Shown: positions 48,430 to 58,052, numbered from the stretch's first letter. The stretch is DNA of 64,000 bases from Rhodopseudomonas sp. (GCA_016124795.1 WGNB01000035.1:1-64000), one strand, 5' to 3'. A program made the numbers and translations. The notes: generated by a model not told the origin, from the sequence alone.

Positions 48430-49548
48430 TTGAAATCCCTCGAAACCATATTGGACGAGTTGTCCCAGCTCCCGGCCGAACGGCCGAGCCCGGTGATTCG
48501 CGACCGCCATGGTGTCGAGTGGGACGAGGACCTGTTCTTTACCGGTCCGGCGAAATCCGAAGCGATATTGCCCCACGCCGCGTCAATTCCCGAACGGCCA
48601 TTCGACAATCCGCCCGACGGCCTCGCGCAGACGGCCGAAGGCAATCAGCAAGCCCGCGACTGGCCGACTCTGCCGATGCCGGCCCGCCAAACACCGCCCG
48701 CGCTTGAAAAAAAGCTCGCCGAACAGACCCGGGAACTGACCCTGCGCTGCGCGCAGGTTGCCGAATTGCACGCGGCGCAAGGCCAGCAGGCCGCCGAACT
48801 GCAAGTGGCGAAAGAGGAAATCGCCCGGCTTGCGGCGGCGATCGCACCGCTGCGGGACGAGCTGGCGCAGCGAGATACCGCCGCGATCGAGCAGCAAAAG
48901 CAGCTGGCCGCGACCCTGCGCGACAACGCCGCCTTGCGCGACAAACTCGCCGCCGCGCGGGAGCAAACCCGTGAACTGTCGGAAAAACTCGTCGCGCTGG
49001 AAGCCGCCTACGACGACCGTGAAACAGTCGCCGCGTCGGCGCTCGCCGAACTCGACGTCGCCAATGCCAAGTTAATGAACGTCGCCGAACAGGCGGAAGC
49101 CCTGGCTGGCGCTGCCAAAACCGCCGAAATGCACGGTCAGGACGAACGCCAGAAGCTTACCGCGACGATCCAGGAACAGGCCGAGAAAATCGACACCCTG
49201 TTCAACGACCAGAGCATGCAATTCCGCGTTCGCGACAAGCTGGCCAAGCAGTGCGAAGAATTGGGCCGGACCATCGGCCACCTCGAAAGTGAACAGCGGC
49301 AGACTAAAACCGAACTCGAATTCCAGTCCGGCCTGTCCGAATTCCTCGAGGCCGTGCTGCGCGTCGAGCGCGAGAACAGCGACGAAAAGGTCAAGGAACT
49401 CACCGAGGCCCTTGAGCGCGAGACATCGGCGCGGCTGGCCATCGAGCAGGCCTCGGCGGCGATGCGGCAGGAAATTGCCGCTCTATTGGGGCAATTGACG
49501 ACCCGCGGCCTCAAGGTTGTCGAGCCCGATCAGGCCGCCGCGGCCTGA
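48430..49548 (+). CDS. Coiled-coil protein of unknown function, TTG start
   Basis: 372 residues. The first 90 residues are Pro-rich and polar (LPAERPSPVIRDRHGVEWDEDLFFTGP); residues about 93-360 are almost continuous heptad-type Ala/Glu/Leu/Lys/Gln helix, a long coiled coil. No signal peptide or membrane helix, so cytoplasmic. The start is TTG: no in-frame ATG exists until about codon 83 and the frame is protein-like from here. I do not recognise a family. The CtrA-type box upstream suggests cell-cycle-linked expression. Confidence 0.75.
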   Translation: MKSLETILDELSQLPAERPSPVIRDRHGVEWDEDLFFTGPAKSEAILPHAASIPERPFDNPPDGLAQTAEGNQQARDWPTLPMPARQTPPALEKKLAEQTRELTLRCAQVAELHAAQGQQAAELQVAKEEIARLAAAIAPLRDELAQRDTAAIEQQKQLAATLRDNAALRDKLAAAREQTRELSEKLVALEAAYDDRETVAASALAELDVANAKLMNVAEQAEALAGAAKTAEMHGQDERQKLTATIQEQAEKIDTLFNDQSMQFRVRDKLAKQCEELGRTIGHLESEQRQTKTELEFQSGLSEFLEAVLRVERENSDEKVKELTEALERETSARLAIEQASAAMRQEIAALLGQLTTRGLKVVEPDQAAAA

Positions 49549-49617
49549 TCCCGGCTTTTCAGGCCATTTACAGGCCACAAATCCCGGCGGCATTTTCAAC
49601 AGGCTGATCGCGGCAAA

Positions 49618-51183
49618 GTGGGATTTCCCATCGCAATAATGTTACGCGACCCGAAGTCTCCCGCCGGATATGGGGCCATCTTGCCAAAAAGCGTTCTTGA
49701 TAAAGACCTCAAGAAGGTCGTTCAGATCGAAACCGCGACCTATGCCCGCTCCCGGTCCTGGGCCACGCCGGGCCTGCTGGTGGTCTTTCTGCTCGGCGCG
49801 GTCGCGCTCGCCAGCCTGTCGGTCAAAGGCGGCCCGCTCGGCAGCTTCGTCTACGTCGCCGCGGTCGTCGCGGCCTATATGGCGCTCAACATCGGCGCCA
49901 ACGACGTCGCCGACAACATGGGACCGGCGGTGGGCAGCCGCGCGCTGACCATGACCAGCGCACTCGCCATCGCCGCGATCTGCGAGATCGCCGGCGCGAT
50001 GCTTGCCGGCGGCGATGTCGTCAACACGATCTCGAAAAGCCTGCTGCATCCGGCCGAGGCGTTCGACACCGTTCAGTTCATCTATGTGATGACCGCCGCG
50101 CTATTGTCGGCGGCGCTCTGGATTCACCTCGCCACTTTCCTCGGCGCACCGGTCTCGACCACGCACGCCATTGTCGGCGGCGTCGTCGGCGCCGGCATGG
50201 CCGCGTCCGGCATCGACGCGGTCGCGTGGGAAAAGATCGCCGAGATCACCGCGAGTTGGATCATCTCGCCGATCATGGGCGGCATTATCGCCGCCATATT
50301 ACTCGGCCTCATCAAGTGGAAAATCATATACCGCGACGATCGCGTCGCCGCCGCGCGCATCTGGGTGCCGGTGCTGGTCGCGTTGATGAGCGGAGTCTTT
50401 GCGATCTATCTGGTGACCAAGGGCCTCAAGCACATCTGGCAACCGTCGACGCCAACGGTTCTGGCCATTGGCGCGGCAACTTTCGTCGTCAGCCTGTTCG
50501 CGTCGCGCCCCTGGGTCGACCGGCGCTCGCGCGGCATGGAAAACCGCCGCAAGCATATCGCCACCTTGTTCACGCTGCCGCTGATCTTTGCCGCCGGCCT
50601 CTTGTCCTTCGCGCATGGCGCCAATGACGTCGCCAACGCTGTCGGCCCGCTGGCGGCGATCGTGGCGGCTGCCCAGACCGGGCTTGCCAATGCCGGCACC
50701 GTCGACCTGCCGATCTGGGTCATGGCCATCGGCGCCGTCGGTATCGCGCTCGGCCTCTCCTTGTTCGGTCCCGCCTTGATCCGGACCGTCGGCCAGAAGA
50801 TCACCCGCATGGACACCATCCGGGCTTATTGCGTGGCTTTATCGGCGGCGATCACGGTGCTGGTCGCTTCGACGCTCGGCCTGCCGGTCTCCTCGACCCA
50901 CATCGCCATCGGCGCGGTGTTCGGCGTCGGTTATCTGCGCGAGTTCATCACCAACACCGGCGTCCCGAACCCGGCGGTGCGGCCGCGCCAGCTCTTTCTC
51001 GAACCGAAGCGGCTCAACGAGACGCCGGAACAGGCGCTGGTCAATTATCAGAAGCGCGAAAAACGCAAGCTGGTGCGCCGCCAGCATGTCTTCGGCATCG
51101 CCGCGGCCTGGGTCGTCACAGTGCCGGCCGCGGCCATTCTGGCCGCCGGGCTTTATGAGCTGATGCGTTCGATAGCCGGCTGA
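49618..51183 (+). CDS. Pit-family inorganic phosphate transporter
   Basis: 521 residues from GTG 49618 (ATG 49639 is an alternative). Two inverted PHO4 repeats, each with a signature: NIGANDVADNMGPAVGSRALT (about 98) and HGANDVANAVGPL (about 336), and paired PVSTTHA / PVSSTHIAIGAVFG turns. About 10-12 helices; couples H+ or Na+ to phosphate or metal-phosphate uptake. Its 3' end overlaps by 31 bp the 3' end of the convergent Nudix gene. Confidence 0.93.
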   Translation: MGFPIAIMLRDPKSPAGYGAILPKSVLDKDLKKVVQIETATYARSRSWATPGLLVVFLLGAVALASLSVKGGPLGSFVYVAAVVAAYMALNIGANDVADNMGPAVGSRALTMTSALAIAAICEIAGAMLAGGDVVNTISKSLLHPAEAFDTVQFIYVMTAALLSAALWIHLATFLGAPVSTTHAIVGGVVGAGMAASGIDAVAWEKIAEITASWIISPIMGGIIAAILLGLIKWKIIYRDDRVAAARIWVPVLVALMSGVFAIYLVTKGLKHIWQPSTPTVLAIGAATFVVSLFASRPWVDRRSRGMENRRKHIATLFTLPLIFAAGLLSFAHGANDVANAVGPLAAIVAAAQTGLANAGTVDLPIWVMAIGAVGIALGLSLFGPALIRTVGQKITRMDTIRAYCVALSAAITVLVASTLGLPVSSTHIAIGAVFGVGYLREFITNTGVPNPAVRPRQLFLEPKRLNETPEQALVNYQKREKRKLVRRQHVFGIAAAWVVTVPAAAILAAGLYELMRSIAG

Positions 51184-51704
51184 TGCGCGAACTGCGGCTG
51201 TAGCCGGACGCGCTGGGTCAGCTTGGCGGCCAGCGCGGCGAGCTGCGGATTGGACAACAGCCGTTTGGCCTCCGGCAGGATCGCCCAGTGCCGGTGGCGA
51301 TGCTTTTTCTCCGGCCATACGTCGAACTGGCGCGTCACCCGCAACGGGTACATTTCGACGTCGACGATCCGACGGCGGATGGCGATTGTCTTGACGCTGC
51401 GGTAACTGCCGAGCGGTCGGGAGTCGATCTCGCCTTCAATACCCGCCTCCTCGCTGGCCTCGCGCGCGGCGACCTGCCAGGGCGTCAGCCCCTCGATCGG
51501 CTCGCCTTTGGGAAAGATCCAGCGACCGGTGCCGCGCGATGTCACCAGCAGAAACACCACCTGACCATTCACAACCGCATAGGGGATCGCACCCGACTGC
51601 TTGCGAACGGTCTTGTCGGAGCGCAGCGCCAACCGGTCGCGCCAGTCTCGCATCAGATTCCCGGTGAACATCGGCGCTCCAGCATGGTGAGGGTCGATGG
51701 GCAT
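51153..51704 (-). CDS. Nudix hydrolase (diphosphoinositol-polyphosphate-type)
   Basis: 183 residues. The Nudix box runs GRWIFPKGEPIEGLTPWQVAAREASEEAGIEGEI (about 60-93), with REASEEAG as the REx2EExGU core. The RWIFPKG lead is like DIPP/NUDT3-type and ApnA hydrolases. The start may instead be Met12 or Met18. Convergent with the phosphate transporter; whether they share a phosphate-related role is open. Confidence 0.85.
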   Translation of the reverse strand: MPIDPHHAGAPMFTGNLMRDWRDRLALRSDKTVRKQSGAIPYAVVNGQVVFLLVTSRGTGRWIFPKGEPIEGLTPWQVAAREASEEAGIEGEIDSRPLGSYRSVKTIAIRRRIVDVEMYPLRVTRQFDVWPEKKHRHRHWAILPEAKRLLSNPQLAALAAKLTQRVRLQPQFAHQPAIERISS

Positions 51705-51831
51705 CCCGCCGGATGGCCCATCGCCGTTTATTCACAATTTACGCGCATCCGGGCAAGCTTTATGTCGGCTCTTCAACACCGGCCGTAAAAATGTGGCCTC
51801 TGCGCATCCGCGCGGCGAGGGCTTTATCATC

Positions 51832-52017
51832 ATGTTGTCGCTTCTGTCAGGAATTGTCGTCACCGGTGCCGGCGGCGCCAGCCTGTGGTACTTCATGCCC
51901 CACAACGGCGTCGTCCATCCGATTGCCCGCAAGCCCCTGCTGGACGCGCTGGTGCCGATCGCCATCGTATCGGCCTTCGCCATCGGCATCGCCTTGATCG
52001 TTTCGGCGATCGTCTGA
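51832..52017 (+). CDS. Small two-helix membrane protein
   Basis: 61 residues: two hydrophobic helices (about 3-22 and 38-60) separated by MPHNGVVHPIARKPLLD. GCGAGGG lies 11 nt upstream of the ATG. No family recognised. Followed by its own hairpin with a T-tract (52056-52092). Confidence 0.55.
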   Translation: MLSLLSGIVVTGAGGASLWYFMPHNGVVHPIARKPLLDALVPIAIVSAFAIGIALIVSAIV

Positions 52018-52055
52018 GCGCGGCCGGCGCGATCCCGGCTTCCAGATACAAACAA

Positions 52056-52092
52056 GCCACGGTTGGCGCGGCGCCGACCGTGGCTCGTTTTT
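52056..52092. terminator. Intrinsic terminator
   Basis: GCCACGGTTGGCGC / GCGCCGACCGTGGC pairs over 14 bp with one G-U, then TCGTTTTT on the plus strand. It ends the small membrane gene; on the minus strand it is followed by TTGTTTG and also serves the end of tctA. Confidence 0.8.
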
Positions 52093-52120
52093 GCATGCAG
52101 CGATCTATCCGGCGGCGGCG

Positions 52121-53635
52121 TCAGTTCTCCGATTCAACGAAGACTTCGTCGCGCCGTTTCTTGATCATCGGCAGCATCGCCAGCGCCAGCATGCCGAGCG
52201 CGATCAGGATCAGCCCGGCCGAGATCGGCCGCGTCAGGAACACCGAAGCGTCGCCACGCGCGATCAACATGGCGCGGCGCAGGTTTTCCTCCATCAGCGG
52301 TCCGAGCACGAAGGCCAGCACCAGCGGCGCCGGCTCGAAGTCATGCTTGACCAGCCAGTAGCCGAACAGGCCGAAGACGGCGGCGATCACCACGTCGGTC
52401 GGGGCGTTGTTGATCGAGTAGATGCCGATGCAGCAGAACACGATGATCGACGGGAACAGCAGGCGATAAGGCACCCGCAGCAGGCTGACCCAGACGCCAA
52501 CCAGCGGCAGGTTGATGATCACCAGCATCAGGTTGCCGATCCACATCGAGGCGATCATGCCCCAGAACAGATCGGGCTGCTTCACCATGACCTGCGGTCC
52601 CGGCACGATGCCGTGAATGGTCATGGCGCCGACCATCAGCGCCATCACGGCATTCGGCGGAATGCCGAGCGTCAGCAGCGGAATGAACGAGGTCTGCGAG
52701 GCCGCGTTATTGGCCGCCTCCGGCGCCGCCACGCCCTGAATCGCGCCACGGCCGAAGCGTTCCGGATGCTTCGAGATGCGCTTTTCGAAGGTGTAGGCGG
52801 CGAACGACGACACCACCGCGCCGCCGCCGGGCAGAATGCCGAGCAAGGAGCCGATGACGGTGCCACGCGCAATCGCGCCGGACGAGTCGATCAGGTCCTG
52901 CCGCGTCGGCATCAGGCCGGTGATCTTGCTCTGCACGATGTCGCGGCTCTCCTGCGACATTTCCAGATTGCGGATGATTTCGGCGAAGCCGAACACACCC
53001 ATCGCGACATTGGTAAAGCCGATGCCGTCGGCGAGTTCCGGGTAGTCGAAGGTCATGCGCCCGGCGCCGGTTTCAAGATCGGAGCCGACCATCGACAGCA
53101 GCAGACCAGCGAGCACCATGGCGATCGATTTGACCACCGAGCCCTTGGCCAGCACCACCGCGAAGATCAGACCGAGCAGCATCAGCGAGAAATATTCCGC
53201 CGGCCCGAACAGCAAGGCGATCGTGGTCAAGGGTGCGCCGAGCGCGGCGACCAGCACGGTGGCGACGCAACCGGCGAAGAACGAGCCAATGGCGGCAATC
53301 GACAACGCCGGACCGGCGCGGCCCTGACGCGCCATCTGATGGCCGTCGAGACAGGTGACCACCGAGGTCGCTTCGCCCGGGATATTGACGAGGATCGACG
53401 TCGTCGAACCGCCGTACTGCGCGCCGTAATAAATGCCGGCCAGCATGATCAGGGCGCCGACCGGCGGCAGACCGAAGGTGATCGGCAACAGCATGGCGAC
53501 AGTCGCCACCGTGCCGATGCCGGGCAGCACGCCGACCAGCGTGCCGACCAGCGCGCCGACGAGGCAGAAGCCGATGTTGAAAGGGTTCGCCGCGACTGAA
53601 AAGCCGAGCCATAGATTAGCGAGAAGATCGGACAT
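52121..53635 (-). CDS. tctA: Tripartite tricarboxylate transporter large subunit TctA
   Basis: 504 residues, about 10-12 helices. Family motifs: GTLVGVLPGIGTVATVAMLLPITFGL, YYGAQYGGSTTSILVNIPGEATSVVT and GLPPVGALIML. Secondary carrier driven by ion gradient with a periplasmic TctC-type protein. No tctC is adjacent; the one at 20800 is distant. Confidence 0.95.
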   Translation of the reverse strand: MSDLLANLWLGFSVAANPFNIGFCLVGALVGTLVGVLPGIGTVATVAMLLPITFGLPPVGALIMLAGIYYGAQYGGSTTSILVNIPGEATSVVTCLDGHQMARQGRAGPALSIAAIGSFFAGCVATVLVAALGAPLTTIALLFGPAEYFSLMLLGLIFAVVLAKGSVVKSIAMVLAGLLLSMVGSDLETGAGRMTFDYPELADGIGFTNVAMGVFGFAEIIRNLEMSQESRDIVQSKITGLMPTRQDLIDSSGAIARGTVIGSLLGILPGGGAVVSSFAAYTFEKRISKHPERFGRGAIQGVAAPEAANNAASQTSFIPLLTLGIPPNAVMALMVGAMTIHGIVPGPQVMVKQPDLFWGMIASMWIGNLMLVIINLPLVGVWVSLLRVPYRLLFPSIIVFCCIGIYSINNAPTDVVIAAVFGLFGYWLVKHDFEPAPLVLAFVLGPLMEENLRRAMLIARGDASVFLTRPISAGLILIALGMLALAMLPMIKKRRDEVFVESEN

Positions 53636-53746
53636 GATGAGAGTGCTCGCTCAGAGCGTTTCGGGGCAAAGTCGAAACCGGCTCGCCGTCCGCAAACGCG
53701 ATAAAACAGAAATCGGGAGACGGTCGCCGCGCAACGGCGCGCGCCT

Positions 53747-54280
53747 CTAGAACTGCGGCCAGAGCTGGAACGGGAGCTGCAGCAGATAAACAAACAGCAG
53801 CACGCAGAACAGCGTCATGGCGACCGCCGCCAGAAGACTTTCACGCCAGCGGAACTCGGACGATCCGAAGATCGAAATCATGAAAGCGATGAAGGTCGAG
53901 GCGACCAGCCCCAGCGTCGGCAACACGATCGTCAGTCCGAAGACGTCGAAGCTGACGCCGCGGATGGTGCCGGCGAAGAACAGGATCGCGACCAGCACGT
54001 AAGCCGGCCCGCGAATCGCGAAGGCTTCGACCTTCGGTCCTTCGACAAAAAGACCGGTGAGCGCGATCAGGGCGCCGACCGCGGCCAGGCAGCCGGCGAA
54101 CATGCGCGGCGCGGTACCGGGTCCGAACGAAAATCCTTGCAAGCCCGGCAGGTCGCTGGAGGCCCAGACCGCGATCCCGGCCAGGCCGATCAGCACCAGG
54201 CCGCCATAGAAATCGCGTGGCCCCTTAATTCTCAATCGCAGTCCATCCCCTGACGGGGAGGGTTTCGCCCCCTCGGCCAT
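53747..54280 (-). CDS. tctB: Tripartite tricarboxylate transporter small subunit TctB
   Basis: 177 residues from ATG 54280, which has GGAG 6 nt upstream; ATG 54292 is possible but has no ribosome site. Four predicted helices with a conserved-looking FGPGTAPRMFAGCLAAVGALIALTG and a C-terminal FVYLLQLPFQLWPQF. Upstream partner of tctA (111 bp apart). Confidence 0.88.
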   Translation of the reverse strand: MAEGAKPSPSGDGLRLRIKGPRDFYGGLVLIGLAGIAVWASSDLPGLQGFSFGPGTAPRMFAGCLAAVGALIALTGLFVEGPKVEAFAIRGPAYVLVAILFFAGTIRGVSFDVFGLTIVLPTLGLVASTFIAFMISIFGSSEFRWRESLLAAVAMTLFCVLLFVYLLQLPFQLWPQF

Positions 54281-54431
54281 CGCCAACTCCATACGACTTT
54301 AGGCTAAAAAGCACAGTTAAGTCGTTGATCGATAGCATGCATTGATGCGCCGCCGGAAGCAGCGCCAAGCCGTAAATGGCCGGAAAGCCCCCGGGCAAGA
54401 TGACGCAGGTCGGCGCGCCGGCCCGGCGATT

Positions 54432-54959
54432 TCAGAGCCAGCCGGTCAGTCCGAGCAGCCCGCCGGCGATGAACAGCCAGAGAGGGTTGAGCCGGGTGAA
54501 GGTCGCAACAATGACGGTCAGCGCGGTGACGATGGCGGCGTAGATGTTCTTGTCGGCGGCCCGCGCCAGCACGAAGGCGCTGGCGGCGATCAGACCCAGC
54601 GACACCGGCACCAGTCCGGCCTGGATCGCGATGCGCCACGGCGCATCCTTGAAGCGGTCCCAGATCCGGGTCACGAAATAAGCGACCAGACAGGTCGGGC
54701 CGCACATCGCCACGGTCGCGACGCTGGCCCCGGCGATGCCGGCGACATGATAGCCGATCAAGGTGACGATGATGACGTTCGGGCCCGGCGACAATTGCGC
54801 GATCGCAAAGCTGTCGACGAATTGCCGGTCGTTCATCCAGTGCATCATCTCGACCGCGATACGATGCATTTCCGGAATCGCGGCGTTGGCGCCGCCAACC
54901 GCGAACAGCGAAAGCGTGGCGAAGTAGATAAACAGCGCGACGAGCGGATTCTCGTTCAT
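54432..54959 (-). CDS. Chromate transporter, second half-size subunit
   Basis: 175 residues from ATG 54959. Chr domain with FAVGGANAAIPEMHRIAVEMMHWMNDRQFVDSFAIAQLSPGPNVIIVTLIGYHVAG. Its ATG overlaps the stop of the first subunit (ATGA). Together they form a short-chain CHR pair rather than one fused ChrA. Exports chromate or another oxyanion; real substrate not certain. Confidence 0.88.
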   Translation of the reverse strand: MNENPLVALFIYFATLSLFAVGGANAAIPEMHRIAVEMMHWMNDRQFVDSFAIAQLSPGPNVIIVTLIGYHVAGIAGASVATVAMCGPTCLVAYFVTRIWDRFKDAPWRIAIQAGLVPVSLGLIAASAFVLARAADKNIYAAIVTALTVIVATFTRLNPLWLFIAGGLLGLTGWL

Positions 54960-55549
54960 GGCTTGGCCGCCTTGCCGGTCTTGACCGGCATGAACCAGGC
55001 CAGCGCGACGGCGATCGGCGCCAGCACCAGGAACACATAAGGCAGCGGCCAGCGCAGCAGCGCGACCCCGACGAAGGCCAGCACCGCGATGCCCGTCGCC
55101 CAGGTCCAGCGACCGGTGAACAGCGGCATCGCCATCTTGCCAACGACCGCGATCAAAAGTCCGGCGGCGGCGGCCGTGATGCCGGACAGAATGCGGCCGA
55201 GAACTTCCAGTTCGCCAAACCGCGCATAGAGCATGCCCAGAATAACGACGATGACCAAAGGCGGCCCCAGGAGCCCGATCAACGCCACCAGCGCGCCCAG
55301 CGGGCCGCAAAAGCGCGAACCAAAGGCGACCGAAAAATTCACCAGATTCGGGCCGGGCAAGAACTGCGACAGCGCGAAAACTTCGTTGAACTCCTCGGTG
55401 GTCATCCAGCGCTTCTGCTCGACGATCATGCGGCGCGCCCAGGGCAAAGCGCCGCCAAAGCCGGAGACCGACACGATCATGAAAGCACGGAACAGCTCGG
55501 AAAGGGTCGGGTTGGCGGCAGCGGGTGGAGATGCGGCGGGTTCGGACAT
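54956..55549 (-). CDS. Chromate transporter, first half-size subunit
   Basis: 197 residues from ATG 55549. Conserved SGFGGALPWARRMIVEQKRWMTTEEFNEVFALSQFLPGPNLVNFSVAFGSR, the usual Chr motif 1. Residues 1-20 are polar. Paired with the gene at 54432. The 258-bp gap upstream (to 55807) shows no gene. Confidence 0.88.
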   Translation of the reverse strand: MSEPAASPPAAANPTLSELFRAFMIVSVSGFGGALPWARRMIVEQKRWMTTEEFNEVFALSQFLPGPNLVNFSVAFGSRFCGPLGALVALIGLLGPPLVIVVILGMLYARFGELEVLGRILSGITAAAAGLLIAVVGKMAMPLFTGRWTWATGIAVLAFVGVALLRWPLPYVFLVLAPIAVALAWFMPVKTGKAAKP

Positions 55550-55807
55550 GCGGGCGCTGCGCCTTTCAAACACGATGGCTGGAAACGAGCTGTGACCACT
55601 AGCCTGCCGACACTGCGCCCGCTAGCCGGACGGTTCGCGGGCAAGCGATGCGGGAAAGCATGGCCTCCATGCCCGATCCACGCCGAGGACAGGCCGCTCG
55701 CCCTGTAATAAGCCCGGCGTGGCGACATACCGGTTTCGCCGCGTTATAAGGGCTTCGATATCATCTCGATTGCCTTACGTTCAGGCCGTAGCAGGAGTCG
55801 CCCCGTC

Positions 55808-57193
55808 ATGACCGGAATCAATTTGGCCGAAGTCAATTTTTTCGAAGATCAGTCCACCGACGCCAATCCGGTCAAGGAAAATGCGGCCACGGCCCATAGC
55901 CCCGCCGCCGCCAAGCCGATCGATAGCGATCAGCCTGCCGTCAAGCCGACCGCCGCGACCGAGACGACGCCCGCCGGCAACGCCGCGCGCGTTCATGCCG
56001 CTCGAGGTCCGATCGATTTCAACCGCGTGATCGACCGCCGCGGCACCCATTCGTCGAAATGGGACAACATCGCCAAGCTGTCGGGCATCACCGAGCCGGA
56101 CGCCATCGCGATGTGGGTCGCCGACATGGATTTCGCCGCGCCGGCCGGCGTGACCGAGGCGCTCTCAGCCGAAGTCGCCCGCGCCACCCACGGCTACTAT
56201 GCCGACACCGGCACCTGGGCCAAGGCATTGGCGACCTGGATGGCGCGCCGCCACGGCGCCACCATCGACCCGGCCTGGGTCAGTCCGACACCCGGCATCG
56301 TTTCCGGCCTCGGCCTCATCTTGCAGGCGATCAGCGAACCCGGCGACGAGGTCGTGCTGTTCCCGCCGGTCTATCACGCCTTCCGCCGCATCATCGTCGC
56401 CAATGACAGGCGCATTCTCGATTGCGGTCTGGTCGAGAGCGCCGGCCGCTACGCCATGGACCTCGACAAGTTGCGCGGCCAGCTCACGCCCCGCACCAAG
56501 GTGGTGTTCCTGTGCAGCCCGCATAATCCCGGCGGCACGGTCTGGACCCGCGAGGAGTTGCAGGCGCTGGCGAGCTTCTGCGCCGAGCACGACCTGATCC
56601 TGGTCTCCGACGAAATCCATTGCGACCTGGTCTTCGCCGGCCACATCCATATTCCGACGATGCTGGCAGCGCCCGATATCGCCGATCGGCTGATTACCAC
56701 CGTCGCCGCCACCAAGACCTTCAATCTGGCCGGCGCCCATGTCGGCGCCTGCGTCACGTCGAACCCGGTGTTGAAGAAAAAGCTCGACGCCCGGATCGCG
56801 GCCTGCGGTCTCGGCTCCTACAATCTGTTCGGCATGACCGCGACCGAAGCCGCGTGGCGCACCGGCGAGTCCTGGCTCGACGAATTGCTGCCTTATCTGC
56901 AAACCAACCGCGACCTGTTCGATCTCGGCATCGAACATGCGGTGCCTGGCGCGCGCTCGATGCGGCTCGACGCCACTTATCTGGCCTGGGTCGACTTTTC
57001 CGGCACCGGTCTTGCACCGTCCGACGTCGCCGAACGGATCGCCAGCCGGGCGCGGATCTTCGCCAGTCCGGGCCAGCAATTCGGGCCGGGCGGCGAAAGC
57101 TGGGTGCGGTTCAATTTCGCGACGCCGCGTCCCATTCTGGAAGAAGCGCTGGCGCGGCTCGGCGATGCCTTCGCCGATCTGCCCCGACGATAA
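55808..57193 (+). CDS. PatB/MalY-type aminotransferase (putative C-S lyase)
   Basis: 461 residues. PLP-dependent fold type I; IDFNRVIDRRGTHSSKWD opens the catalytic part near 67, AMWVADMDFAAP near 103, and the PLP-lysine lies in AATKTFNLAGAHVG near 300. Family members cleave cystathionine or cysteine conjugates, or make aldehydes. The first 65 residues are a low-complexity Ala/Thr/Pro extension absent from most homologues. AGGAG lies 11 nt before the ATG. Confidence 0.92.
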   Translation: MTGINLAEVNFFEDQSTDANPVKENAATAHSPAAAKPIDSDQPAVKPTAATETTPAGNAARVHAARGPIDFNRVIDRRGTHSSKWDNIAKLSGITEPDAIAMWVADMDFAAPAGVTEALSAEVARATHGYYADTGTWAKALATWMARRHGATIDPAWVSPTPGIVSGLGLILQAISEPGDEVVLFPPVYHAFRRIIVANDRRILDCGLVESAGRYAMDLDKLRGQLTPRTKVVFLCSPHNPGGTVWTREELQALASFCAEHDLILVSDEIHCDLVFAGHIHIPTMLAAPDIADRLITTVAATKTFNLAGAHVGACVTSNPVLKKKLDARIAACGLGSYNLFGMTATEAAWRTGESWLDELLPYLQTNRDLFDLGIEHAVPGARSMRLDATYLAWVDFSGTGLAPSDVAERIASRARIFASPGQQFGPGGESWVRFNFATPRPILEEALARLGDAFADLPRR

Positions 57194-57248
57194 GAAGGCT
57201 CGGTGCAAGCCTGAACCGCGCCTGGAAGTGTAAGTGAGAACGAACAGG

Positions 57249-58019
57249 ATGAAGCCAGCCGTTGTCGGCGTGATCGGGAGCATGCACCTGGTCGAAAACC
57301 GGTTCGCCGCCCAGCGCGTCGGCGAACGCAATCTGCGCGCCGTCACCGATGTCGTCGGCGCCCTGCCCCTGATCTTCGCCGGTTCGCCGGAGATCACCGA
57401 TATCGACGCGCTCCTGGCGGTGGTCGACGGCATCGTGCTGACCGGCGCCCGCGCCAACGTGCATCCGACCCATTTTGGTGCCGAGCCGCACCCGGCCTAC
57501 GAACCTTACGACGAGGCCCGCGATGGACTGGCGTTGCCGTTGATCCGGGCCTGCGTTACGCGCGGCGTGCCGCTGCTCGGAATATGCCGCGGCTTTCAGG
57601 AAATGGGCGTGGCTTTCGGCGCGACGCTGCATCCGGAAATCCGCGACCTGCCCGGCCGCAACAACCACCGCATGCCTCGCTTGCCGAACGGCGAGATCCA
57701 CCCCGACCAGTCGGTCGTTTTCAGCGACCGCCACGACGTGCGGCTGACGCCCGGCGGCGTCTTTGCCGGCATCTTCGGACGCGATGTGATCCGGGTGAAC
57801 TCGCTGCACGGTCAAGGCATCATCGAACTCGGCGCCCGCGTGGTGGTCGAAGGCATGGCCGACGACGGCACCATCGAAGCGATCCGCATCGCCGATGCCC
57901 CCGGCTTCGCGCTCGGCGTTCAATGGCATGCCGAATACGATCCGCAAACCAACCCGATCAACCGCGCGCTGTTTCTGGCCTTCGCCGACGCGATCAAGAC
58001 CTACCGCAACAAGGCATAG
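57249..58019 (+). CDS. Class I glutamine amidotransferase-like (PuuD type)
   Basis: 256 residues from ATG 57249 (GTG 57234 is an alternative). Nucleophile Cys in GVPLLGICRGFQEMGVAFG near 110, and His/Glu in the closing FALGVQWHAEYDP near 222. Family cleaves gamma-glutamyl-GABA or related gamma-glutamyl amines. It follows the PatB gene by 55 bp on the same strand, suggesting an amine/sulfur catabolic pair. Confidence 0.9.
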   Translation: MKPAVVGVIGSMHLVENRFAAQRVGERNLRAVTDVVGALPLIFAGSPEITDIDALLAVVDGIVLTGARANVHPTHFGAEPHPAYEPYDEARDGLALPLIRACVTRGVPLLGICRGFQEMGVAFGATLHPEIRDLPGRNNHRMPRLPNGEIHPDQSVVFSDRHDVRLTPGGVFAGIFGRDVIRVNSLHGQGIIELGARVVVEGMADDGTIEAIRIADAPGFALGVQWHAEYDPQTNPINRALFLAFADAIKTYRNKA

Positions 58020-58052
58020 GGCTCCGGCCCGACCGTATAGCCGGGGTTGGGT

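Noticed and set aside
52091-53599. 502-codon plus-strand frame antisense to tctA
   Set aside because: His/Gln/Asp-rich mirror of a membrane protein gene; no domain.
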